NCBI RefSeq assembly: GCF_004136015.1
Contig: NZ_CP024866.1
Coordinates: 5,126,066-5,190,065 of the forward strand
Origin: Pseudomonas sp. ACM7
GTDB lineage: Bacteria; Pseudomonadota; Gammaproteobacteria; Pseudomonadales; Pseudomonadaceae
Direction of reading: 5' to 3'
DNA: 64,000 bases
Shown: one piece after another, positions 34,765 to 42,134 of the stretch
Layout of the letters: each line of letters opens with the position of its first letter
Numbering within the stretch: the first letter of the stretch is position 1
Notes under the pieces: generated by a model
Database searches by the model: none
Told to the model about the DNA's origin: nothing
The model's input: the letters and a program-made list of their open reading frames with translations, nothing else
Position numbers and translations under genes: made by a program

Positions 34765-35020
34765 TTGGCAAACGCCCCAAAAGGAACCAAAAGGTCTCGC
34801 CCCAAGCGTCCGGCCCCTCGCTTAGGCTCGGCGTTCCTTCGCTCCGGCGTCCATCTGGGGGCATCGCCTCCGGTTGGCTTCGCTTCAACCTCCTCTCGAT
34901 GTGTTCGACTTCGTCGAACGGCGCTGCGCGCCTGCCCCCCAGATGAACACCTCCACTCAGCCTCCCGAAGGGGCGGGTGGATCAAGATCAAAAGCGGCAG
35001 GCGAGCTAACGCTCGGCCTG
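34765..35020. repeat. ~360-bp repeat, second copy, part right of the intron
   Basis: Continues the repeat after the intron (CAAACGCC, AAAAGGAACCAAAAGG, CATCTGGGGGCATCGCC, GCTCGGCCTGTTGAGTGG). It matches 32472-32715 of the uninterrupted copy with scattered substitutions. Confidence 0.85.
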
Positions 35021-35057
35021 TTGAGTGGTGAGAAGCGAAAGGCGAACACCAATCCCC

Positions 35058-35098
35058 TGTGGGAGCGAGCTTGCTCGCGATGGCGGCCTGATAGCCGA
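35058..35098. repeat. REP unit
   Basis: GTGGGAGCGAGCTTGCTCGC followed by GATGGCGGCCTGATAGCCGA, a single copy. The remainder of 35099-35231 contains no gene or structure that I can support. Confidence 0.8.
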
Positions 35099-35231
35099 CC
35101 AATCTCACACAGGGTGTACGGCCAGTAGCCCGGTGGCCTTCCCCAGCGCCCAAAGCGCTACCAAACCGAAGCATGAACAGGCAGTAAATCTCAGGGACTC
35201 GTATTGGGTCGTAGAATTAGCTGCTGGTTCT

Positions 35232-35615
35232 TCATTTGAGTAGGCCGGTGTATTTCCCATATAGCCAAAGAACCACCACCGCCCCTGTAACGAAATAGGC
35301 AATATGAAATGGATACGCTGCCCAGCGCTTGAGCCTTTTAGGCAACCGTTTCACTTCTTCAACTGATAAGGGTTCCTGGCGCTGAATTTTTTTAGACGAG
35401 ATTAAAGCGCTGATTGCGGCCAGACGAAAAATTCTTCCATGATGCCCCGTGCCCCACGTGAGGCGGTTGACGCATATGGAATCCAGTTGCTTGAAATGCT
35501 TTTCCAGCGCTTCGAGTTTTGTGTGAGCAGCATAAAAAATGATAGCTACGTCGAAAAGGCTCAGCAGGATAAGCGCTCCCCAGACCCAGGCGAGTGTTGT
35601 TCTAGTGAGTTCCAT
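35232..35615 (-). CDS. Small membrane protein coupled to the toxin candidate (putative immunity)
   Basis: A 127-residue protein with a membrane helix at ~8-30 (TLAWVWGALILLSLFDVAII) and a second near the C-terminus (~102-120, HIAYFVTGAVVVLWLYG), with a basic middle region (KKIQRQ; KRLPKRLKRW). Its ATG overlaps the stop of the upstream gene as TAATG, implying translational coupling. Small inner-membrane proteins coupled to pore-forming toxins are commonly the immunity factor. No named family is recognised. Confidence 0.6.
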   Translation of the reverse strand: MELTRTTLAWVWGALILLSLFDVAIIFYAAHTKLEALEKHFKQLDSICVNRLTWGTGHHGRIFRLAAISALISSKKIQRQEPLSVEEVKRLPKRLKRWAAYPFHIAYFVTGAVVVLWLYGKYTGLLK

Positions 35616-36940
35616 TATTCAGAATGCTCATAGAGTTCTTGCCCAATCAGTTCGCTGCCGTCGGTCATCAGCGTTCCGGTTCCGGTGGCGCCTACCGCGC
35701 CGGCAACGAGTACACAAACGAGTTTTCCGAGCCCTTTTACTTTTGCACACACAGCGGTGCCTATTTTCGAGCCTGCTGCACCCCCGGCGACAGCTCCGGC
35801 TGTACCGCCCACCATTTTTGCGCCCTCAACAAATTTCATTTGCTTGCATTCATCCTCGCGACCAGTAGTGCATACCTCATGAATTTTTAAACTGGATGCG
35901 CCTAACTGCAGACCAATCCCGACATAACCACCGGCTTTCATATATTTTGCTGCTCGTGAGACACCCTCAATGTTCGTTGCGTACCCAGGCAACTGTGTTG
36001 GTGCCCCAGCCTTGTCCCAACGATGAATCGTTCTGCGAGTTGATAACCCCAAGGCTCGCTTGAGTTTCGGGTGATCCGCAATGCCGGTGCCTTTGCGTAC
36101 GAGTGACCCAAGGCTGGCATCAAGCTTCGCCATAAGTCGTTTACGCTTGGAAAAAAACTCTGGCGAATGCAGATTGCGGTACTGGCGATATTGTTGCTGA
36201 TGCAGTTCCTCCAGTTCTTTGAGGGCATTTTTCAAGCCCTCCAGATGCTGCCCAATCATGAACGACGCCACACCCAGCGATCCCGCCGACACTTCCAGAA
36301 ACGGCTCTATAACCTCATGGTGCTCAACCATAAACGAAGCTTCCTCATCACTCAGATCCTTGAGCACTTCGTTAACCTTTTCCGCAGCGATCATCATCTG
36401 CGCCTCTTCACGCCGGCACATGTAGTGCCGTGAATCGCTGAAGATCACCATTTGCCCCGGTTTCACCCTTTCGCCGAGATGGCGATTGAGCGAACGAAAT
36501 TCGCGACGTAACGCATCGCTTGGCGAGCTCTCGTACAGCGAGCGTTCCAGCGACTCAAGACTCATGGGCTTTTCAACTATATAAAATCCCGACTCCGCCG
36601 GTTTGGGCTGCGTGAAGGCGTGATCTTCGACCAGATGTTGCGCCGGGGGTGGTTCGGGTTGTGTCTTGAATCCATTCCATGAACCGCCACTGTTATCCAG
36701 ATTGACGCGAGGCGTGACCATCACCCAATCGCCGTTGCTCACGGCCTGAATCAGTTTTTGCTGGTGGGCGGTCTGCATGTAGTTGGAGTGGTTGGCGCCC
36801 ACGGCATTCAGCAGGTCGTCGAAGCCTTGTAAGTCGTACGGGTAGTTCAGGGCTTGGCGAAGGGCGTCGATGGCTTGATGGCTGTCGAGTACCTGGCCGC
36901 GCTGGCCAGCGAGTTGGTGTTGGGGGATGAGTTTGGTCAC
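35615..36940 (-). CDS. Candidate pore-forming antibacterial effector with C-terminal glycine zipper
   Basis: A 441-residue protein without signal peptide. It has a charged N-terminal half, a segment resembling the end of a LysM-type module (RVKPGQMVIFSDSRHYMCRR, ~155-175), a long helical part (LEGLKNALKELEELHQQQYR), and at ~373-425 a Gly/Ala-rich hydrophobic zipper (GGTAGAVAGGAAGSKIGTAV, then LVCVLVAGAVGATGTG). This pattern fits membrane-inserting toxins delivered by type VI or contact systems. The start is GTG 36940 with a weak ribosome site, so the N-terminus is uncertain. It is followed in TAATG overlap by a two-helix membrane protein. No family name is claimed. Confidence 0.6.
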   Translation of the reverse strand: MTKLIPQHQLAGQRGQVLDSHQAIDALRQALNYPYDLQGFDDLLNAVGANHSNYMQTAHQQKLIQAVSNGDWVMVTPRVNLDNSGGSWNGFKTQPEPPPAQHLVEDHAFTQPKPAESGFYIVEKPMSLESLERSLYESSPSDALRREFRSLNRHLGERVKPGQMVIFSDSRHYMCRREEAQMMIAAEKVNEVLKDLSDEEASFMVEHHEVIEPFLEVSAGSLGVASFMIGQHLEGLKNALKELEELHQQQYRQYRNLHSPEFFSKRKRLMAKLDASLGSLVRKGTGIADHPKLKRALGLSTRRTIHRWDKAGAPTQLPGYATNIEGVSRAAKYMKAGGYVGIGLQLGASSLKIHEVCTTGREDECKQMKFVEGAKMVGGTAGAVAGGAAGSKIGTAVCAKVKGLGKLVCVLVAGAVGATGTGTLMTDGSELIGQELYEHSE

Positions 36941-37149
36941 GCTTGTCGCCCAGTCCTTGGAAACGGGGCACTTTGGCGATCACGCTCTGGGGTGGATGCC
37001 GGGGGATTCTGTTTGGCTTGTAGGGGAAGTCCGAATTTTTCTCGGTGTTTGGGGGAGGGTGGTTTGTCAGTGGATTACTGGCTGAATGACAGGGCCAATC
37101 GCGGGCAAGCCACGCTCCCACAGGGAATATGTGCTGATTTGAGGAGTGT

Positions 37150-37499
37150 GTTTAATAGTGTTTAACGTTACTTCCTGAAAGCTACAGACCCTTGCGCCGT
37201 TGCCTACGACTACGCCAGAATCCGCCGGCTTGTGCGCTTTGGCCCTGGTCTTTATCGTTTACCCATCGCTGCCAATTCAGCGATCGGGTTTAGCGACCCG
37301 ACCTGGTATAAGTGCAACAATGCACCCGTCTTTATTGCAGGCGATGTTATGTCCGCATTCGATATGGTGGCTGTGCGCGGGAGACCCTCGGGTCTGCCGG
37401 GTCTTATACCTCTCGGTTCGCTAACCCGCGTACGGCCGCCACCCTTACTTGTTTAGCGACAGGTACTGGTGGTTCCATCAGGTATAACGGAGCTTCCCC
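37150..37499 (+). ncRNA. Structured leader upstream of the DUF6124-type gene
   Basis: No gene is plausible in this ~350-bp stretch, but it is dense in hairpins: TCGCTG-ccaatt-CAGCGA (37266-37283), CGGGT-ttagcg-ACCCG (37285-37300), GTGCA-acaa-TGCAC (~37312-37325) and AGACCC-tc-GGGTCT (~37382-37395). GTTTAGCGAC occurs twice (~37288 and 37451-37460). The stretch TCGCTAACCC at 37418-37427 could pair with either copy, giving mutually exclusive folds. The ribosome site GGAG is ~10 nt before the ATG at 37500. It looks like a cis-regulatory RNA; the ligand, if any, is unknown. Confidence 0.5.
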
Positions 37500-37865
37500 A
37501 TGTTCAAACCCACACCCAATCCCCCAGAAACCGACACCGTTTCCCCCTACGCGTCACCCGATTCAAAAAAACTCCACGAAGCCGCCGACCGCGCCCTCGA
37601 CCATTACCTCAATCCCCACAAAGACACACCCGAACGCAAGGTCAGGACGATGTTCGTCATCGCGCCGGACATCGATACCGAAAGCCTGTTGGCCCACGCC
37701 TGTGAATCGTTGGCTTCCGCCAGTGTCATGGCTACTGATTTCGCGGTGTTTGTGGAGGGGCCGCAGCGCAGCATGTTGTTGGGCATCCAGCAGGTCATCA
37801 TGCTGGCCGACCTGGCGGTGAATCGGGCGTTGGATAACATCGATCCGCAAGACTCACCCACGTAG
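37500..37865 (+). CDS. DUF6124 family protein
   Basis: A 121-residue protein with the common Pseudomonas start MFKPTPNPPETDT. Next come an AADRALDHYLNP helix and the conserved APDIDTESLLAHACESLASA block, then FAVFVEGPQRSMLLGIQQVI. The family is widespread in Pseudomonas, has no known function and usually occurs as isolated single genes. This copy sits behind a structured leader and before a strong bidirectional terminator. A frame-disrupted relative is present at 60230-60412. Confidence 0.85.
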   Translation: MFKPTPNPPETDTVSPYASPDSKKLHEAADRALDHYLNPHKDTPERKVRTMFVIAPDIDTESLLAHACESLASASVMATDFAVFVEGPQRSMLLGIQQVIMLADLAVNRALDNIDPQDSPT

Positions 37866-37878
37866 CTGATCGGCACAG

Positions 37879-37918
37879 ACAAAAAAACCGCGACCCTCCA
37901 AGGACCGCGGTTTTTTTG
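37879..37918. terminator. Bidirectional rho-independent terminator
   Basis: AAAAAAACCGCG and CCGCGGTTTTTTT flank a short loop with inner GAC/GGA bases. It lies between the convergent DUF6124 and curlin genes and would terminate both. Confidence 0.88.
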
Positions 37919-37926
37919 CAGCGCGA

Positions 37927-39306
37927 TTATTGCTGTAGCACGGTTGCCCGGTTGTCGTTGCCCATTTGCTGCACGGTCGCAGTCTGGGTCATGCCACTCT
38001 GAGTGACGCTGGCAATGTTGCCGGTGCCGCCCTGAGTGACGTAGGCCACGTTCATGGTGCCGGACTGGTCGAAGTCGGTGGTGTTGCCAGTGCCGGTGCT
38101 ACTGCCCTGAGCCAGGTTGGTGGTGCCGCGCTGGTCGGCGATGAGGATGTTGTCGCTGCCGTTCTGGTCGAAGTACAGCTCGTTGTAGTTTTCAGCCTGT
38201 TTGACCGTGGTTTTGTTGCCGGTGCCCGTCTGGCTGGTGGTCATGATGTGGCCGACGCCGTCTTGTTTGAAGCTGGCGGTGTTGTTATTGCCGGCTTGGG
38301 TAATGGTTGCGCGTTGGTTACTGCCGAACTGGCCGCCCAGTTGCGGGCCTTTCCAGTTGCTGGCGTAGACCTTGTTTTCAGTGCCCACGGAGGTAGCGTT
38401 CAACACTTGGCTGTCGCCGCTTTGATAGGTGAAGTGCACGTTGCCGGTACCTTGCTGGTACAGCGCCAGGACCGAGCCGATGGAGTCGAACTGGTCCGCA
38501 TAAATTGCGTTGAGGTCGCCGACTTGCAGCACCTGGGCGACGTTGTTTTCGCCGAAGCTCTGGTCGACCACGGTCTCGTTGGTTTTCCCGTACTGGTTGA
38601 CGGTGGCCTCGCTGGCGGTTTGCCCGCCTTGCCAGACTTCGGCGCCGTTGAAGTCGCCGAACTGGTTGATGGTCACGGTACCGCCGTTGCCATCGCGCTG
38701 GTCGCCATAGGCGTAGTTGCCTTCGCCCGCCTGGTTGAGATTGATCTGGCCGCCCATGTGGGCGATTTGTTCGGCGGTGGCGTAGTTGGCGGTGCCGTAC
38801 TGGATGATCACTGCGTTGTTGGCAGTGCCCAGTTGGATCTGTTCGATATTGGCCTCGTTGCTGTCACCAAACTGGAAGGTTTGACCTTGGGTGCCTTCCT
38901 GACTGTCCTGATAAATGAACGAGAAGTTGCCGCTGCCCTGCTGTTGTTGCAGCGCTTCGTTGCCGCCCATGCCGATCGACTGGCTGGCATGGCTGGTGTT
39001 GGAGCTGCCGACCTGTTGCTGGGTGATGGTGCTGCCGTTTTCGAACAGTTGCTCGGCGTAACCGGCGTTGTAGTCGCCGAGTTGATCCTGGGTGATGGTG
39101 CCGGTGGCGTTGTCTTGCACCGCTGCGGCATCGTTGCCCTCGCCGAGTTGCTGCTGGGTGGCGGTACTGAACGGGGCCGCGGTCTGTTTCACGTCGGCGA
39201 TGTTGGCGGTACCGACCTGGTCCTGGGTGGAAACGCTGTCGTCGGCCATCGCCTGGGCACTGAGTAGGACCAGGATGGTGGCGGTGAGGGGCGTCAGTTT
39301 GAACAT
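37927..39306 (-). CDS. csgA: Large curlin-repeat protein, CsgA-type amyloid subunit
   Basis: A 459-residue exported protein with signal peptide (LTPLTATILVLLSAQAMA). The rest is ~22 imperfect curlin repeats of ~18-20 residues with Gln and G-x-x-N at regular positions (ITQDQLGDYNAGYAEQ, QAGEGNYAYGDQ, VTQGGTGNIASVTQ). E. coli CsgA has five repeats, so this is about four times longer. It is probably the main fibre subunit exported through CsgG. It lies 27 bp after csgB in the same operon. Confidence 0.85.
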   Translation of the reverse strand: MFKLTPLTATILVLLSAQAMADDSVSTQDQVGTANIADVKQTAAPFSTATQQQLGEGNDAAAVQDNATGTITQDQLGDYNAGYAEQLFENGSTITQQQVGSSNTSHASQSIGMGGNEALQQQQGSGNFSFIYQDSQEGTQGQTFQFGDSNEANIEQIQLGTANNAVIIQYGTANYATAEQIAHMGGQINLNQAGEGNYAYGDQRDGNGGTVTINQFGDFNGAEVWQGGQTASEATVNQYGKTNETVVDQSFGENNVAQVLQVGDLNAIYADQFDSIGSVLALYQQGTGNVHFTYQSGDSQVLNATSVGTENKVYASNWKGPQLGGQFGSNQRATITQAGNNNTASFKQDGVGHIMTTSQTGTGNKTTVKQAENYNELYFDQNGSDNILIADQRGTTNLAQGSSTGTGNTTDFDQSGTMNVAYVTQGGTGNIASVTQSGMTQTATVQQMGNDNRATVLQQ

Positions 39307-39333
39307 GATGAAACCTCCATGTGGTGCAGTGCT

Positions 39334-39795
39334 TTAGCGGTATTGTTTGACCGAAACGCTCATGCCGTTTCCGGATTGGGTCACGGCGCTTGAAAGCCCC
39401 GTGCCGGCCTGGTCGATGCTGGCGTCGTTGTTGTTGCCGTTCTGGGAAATCTGCGCGCGGTTGTGGCTGCCGTTTTGCGTGATTGAGGCGGCGTTGCCAC
39501 TGCCTTGCTGGGTGATCATTGCCATCAGGTCGCTACCTTGCTGCAGGATGTAGGCTTCCTGATTACTGCCCGACTGGACGATGCGACCGAGCAGCGACTG
39601 GCCGTTCTGTTGCAACAGCGCAACGTTGGCCTGGCCGTTCTGATCGATCAGTGCTTGCTGGCCAATCGGTGGTGGTAACTCGCCGAGGTCGGCGCCGGGG
39701 GCCAGGTCGTCGTTCTCCATCAAATCGTCGGCGCGCGCGCCCGCACTGCTGCAGAGCAGAAGCAGGCAGAGCAGGGCGGCGGTCGAGGTTTTCAT
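39334..39795 (-). CDS. csgB: Curlin nucleator-like protein CsgB
   Basis: About 153 residues from the ATG at 39795 (AAGGA upstream), with signal peptide (TAALLCLLLLCSSAGARA). About five curlin repeats follow (ALIDQNGQANVALLQQNGQS, ITQQGSGNAASITQNGSHN, ISQNGNNNDASIDQAGTG), ending SVKQYR. The size, short repeat number and basic C-terminus fit the CsgB nucleator, which anchors CsgA polymerisation on the cell surface. csgA follows. A strong hairpin lies upstream, between this gene and the adhesin-like gene. Confidence 0.85.
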   Translation of the reverse strand: MKTSTAALLCLLLLCSSAGARADDLMENDDLAPGADLGELPPPIGQQALIDQNGQANVALLQQNGQSLLGRIVQSGSNQEAYILQQGSDLMAMITQQGSGNAASITQNGSHNRAQISQNGNNNDASIDQAGTGLSSAVTQSGNGMSVSVKQYR

Positions 39796-39820
39796 GGTTG
39801 CGTCCTTTGGGAAGAGGCCG

Positions 39821-39849
39821 GCCCCACCCACCGAATCGGCGGGTGGGGC
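39821..39849 (-). terminator. Long hairpin between adhesin-like gene and csgB
   Basis: GCCCCACCC (39821) pairs with GGGTGGGGC (ending 39849), and the inner CCG-aat-CGG extends the stem. There is no T run, so it may be an attenuator or RNA-stability element that sets the ratio of adhesin to curlin mRNA. Confidence 0.65.
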
Positions 39850-39855
39850 GAGGGC

Positions 39856-42099
39856 TCAGTTCGAGATCACCGAGACCGTGCGCACGGTGCCTTGGGACGA
39901 GGTGATGGTGGCTGTCGGGTTCGCCGATGGAATCACCGCCGTGGTGTTGTTCACTGTCAGCCTCCAGCGACCGGTCGCCGGTACCGTGGTGGTGCCCAGG
40001 GTTGCCAGCCCGGTCGGGGTGGAGACCTTGATGGTGATGGTGTTGCCGGTGGTCACCGATGAGGTGCCTGCAAAGTCCCAGGTGAAGCGGTTGTTGGAGC
40101 GAGCCGACACCGTTGCCGTGGTCACCGTGAAGGTTTCCGCAGCAGGCCTTGGCGAGACTTGCACGGTGACCGTGGCCGGTGTCGACAGGGCGCCGAAGCT
40201 GTCCCGGGCGATGTAGGTGAAGGTCGTGGTGAAGGCCGTCGTGACCGTGGCCGGTGGGGTGTAGGTGATCACAGTACCGTTGCTGCTGACGGTGCCACGA
40301 CCCGCCGCAGGTTGGGTCAGGCTGGCGACCGCCAAAGGCACGTTGCCTTCCGGATCGGTGTCGTTGGCCAACACGTTGATCGGTATCGCCACGCCCAGGG
40401 TCGCGACGGCGTCGGCGACTGCCACCGGTGGCCGGTTAGGCGCCACGGTGATGGTCACGGTCGCTGGGGTAGTCGAAGCCAGGCCTTTGATGTCTTGAGC
40501 CTTGTAGGTGAAGGTCGTGGTTAACGGCACAGTGACCACGGCGGGCGGGGTGTAGACCACCGCAGTCGTGCCGCTCAACGCCACGGTGCCCTGGCCGGCG
40601 GCCGGTTGGGTCAGCGCGGTGATGCTCAGTGGCGTGTTGCCGTCCGGGTCGCTGTCGTTGGCCAGCAGGTTGAGGGTGATCGGCACGCCGAAGCTGGTGC
40701 TGCCGGTGTCGGCCACAGACAGTGGCGCCTGGTTCTCGCCGGTATCCGGTGCGGTACCGACAACCACGACGGGCTCGGTATCGCTGCCGCCCGCGGCGGA
40801 TTTTACCGTGACGGTGGCGGGTGGCTGGGTCAGGTCGGCGATGGTGATTTTTTGCAGAGTGCCGGATTTCGACAGACGTCCGTAACCCTGCGCGACCATG
40901 TCTGGCACCGCCACTTCGTCAGTGGACGTGGCCTCGATCAGCAGGCTGTGATTGCTCCAGTTGTAGCGAGCGGTCTGGATTTTCACCAGGTCAACGAGCT
41001 TGCTCGAGACCGCCGTAGGGCGGGTGGTGCCGGCCGGGTTGGTGGCGGTGAGCACCACGACCGGAGGCACGGGGCCGCTGAGCAGGTGTTGACCGAAGTA
41101 CAACCCGGTGCCGTCACCCACCATGTTGATCAGGCATGGCGTAGGCGGTGGGCCTGGCACAAGGGCGAGGGTTTCGCGGAAGCACAATGTAGAGCTGTTG
41201 TCCGCTTTGCCAAAGACTTCGACCCGGGTGCTGGTACCGGTGCCCGAGGCGATGCGACGGTAGGTTGCACGGCTAAGGTCGACATGGGTTTGCGCACGGT
41301 TGTCGAGGACTTTACCGGCCAGCGTGAACAGGTTGCTTTGGATCGTGCCGGCCGGGCCCTGGATGCGCACAAAGTTGGTGTTGTTGGGGCTGCCGGTGAC
41401 TTGTTCGGTGAGGTTCGGGTCGCCGACGAAGGTTTCGATTGCGCCGGTGTCCGGGTTCACTTCGGTATAGGGGCCGTTGACGCTGCGCAGGAATGGCCCG
41501 ATAGCACCGTTGAGTGCCCCGCTGAAATTCCCCGCCGGACCTACGCCGATGTCTCTGGTGATGTTGATTGCGCGACGACCGGGGGTGGTGACGTTGACCG
41601 TTTCCACGCCATAAGGGTGAGTAATGGTGTAGGTCCCGGCGACGGGCACGTTTATCCGCATACGAATCCGCGCAAAGCTGATTTGATCGCCATCGAGCGG
41701 ATTTCCGCCGGCAAAAGCTGCTTCTATCCCGGCCACGTAGGCGTCCATTCCATAGCCAGCGGCATTGTTGGGAATGTTCATCCCGGCGAGGAACCAGAAG
41801 GCTTCGTCTGGCCAGTTATCCGGGAACACCATCGGCAGGGTGTCGTCGAAAATGCCCGGTGTCGGCAGCAGGGTGCACATGTAGGCCGGTGGCGTGGCAG
41901 CCGGTACCCGCGAACTGGTGGCTCGGGATTGGCACAGTTCCATCGACAGCAGATTGTTGTCCTGATACCAGATCGGGAATTTCCCCGAGGCAAAGGTATA
42001 AGGACCGGGGTCGACGGCAGCGAGTTGCGCGAATGCACTGCCGGACAGCGATAGAGTCAGTCCCAGGGCGTTGAGCGCCAGGCGTGGCCAATTGTTCAT
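39856..42099 (-). CDS. Exported protein: unknown N-terminal domain plus cadherin-like Ig repeats
   Basis: About 747 residues from ATG 42099 (AGGAGG upstream), with a signal peptide (ALNALGLTLSLSGSAFA). Residues ~20-310 are paralogous to the neighbour at 42135-43481 (AVDPGPYTFASGKFPIWYQD, QISFARIRMRINVPVAGTYT, GPFLRSVNGPYTE). Later come two cadherin-like/Ig repeats (LNLLANDSDPDGNTPLSIT; INVLANDTDPEGNVPLAVAS) and a C-terminal beta domain. It is probably a surface or secreted structural protein. It shares the operon with csgB and csgA. I do not recognise the N-terminal domain. Confidence 0.65.
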   Translation of the reverse strand: MNNWPRLALNALGLTLSLSGSAFAQLAAVDPGPYTFASGKFPIWYQDNNLLSMELCQSRATSSRVPAATPPAYMCTLLPTPGIFDDTLPMVFPDNWPDEAFWFLAGMNIPNNAAGYGMDAYVAGIEAAFAGGNPLDGDQISFARIRMRINVPVAGTYTITHPYGVETVNVTTPGRRAINITRDIGVGPAGNFSGALNGAIGPFLRSVNGPYTEVNPDTGAIETFVGDPNLTEQVTGSPNNTNFVRIQGPAGTIQSNLFTLAGKVLDNRAQTHVDLSRATYRRIASGTGTSTRVEVFGKADNSSTLCFRETLALVPGPPPTPCLINMVGDGTGLYFGQHLLSGPVPPVVVLTATNPAGTTRPTAVSSKLVDLVKIQTARYNWSNHSLLIEATSTDEVAVPDMVAQGYGRLSKSGTLQKITIADLTQPPATVTVKSAAGGSDTEPVVVVGTAPDTGENQAPLSVADTGSTSFGVPITLNLLANDSDPDGNTPLSITALTQPAAGQGTVALSGTTAVVYTPPAVVTVPLTTTFTYKAQDIKGLASTTPATVTITVAPNRPPVAVADAVATLGVAIPINVLANDTDPEGNVPLAVASLTQPAAGRGTVSSNGTVITYTPPATVTTAFTTTFTYIARDSFGALSTPATVTVQVSPRPAAETFTVTTATVSARSNNRFTWDFAGTSSVTTGNTITIKVSTPTGLATLGTTTVPATGRWRLTVNNTTAVIPSANPTATITSSQGTVRTVSVISN

Positions 42100-42134
42100 G
42101 ATGCCTCCTGATGAGGAACTGGGCATGTGAGCGT

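Noticed and set aside
37200..37456. Small protein genes upstream of the DUF6124 gene
   Set aside because: The overlapping frames have no ribosome sites or protein-like composition; the stretch is dominated by RNA-like hairpins.
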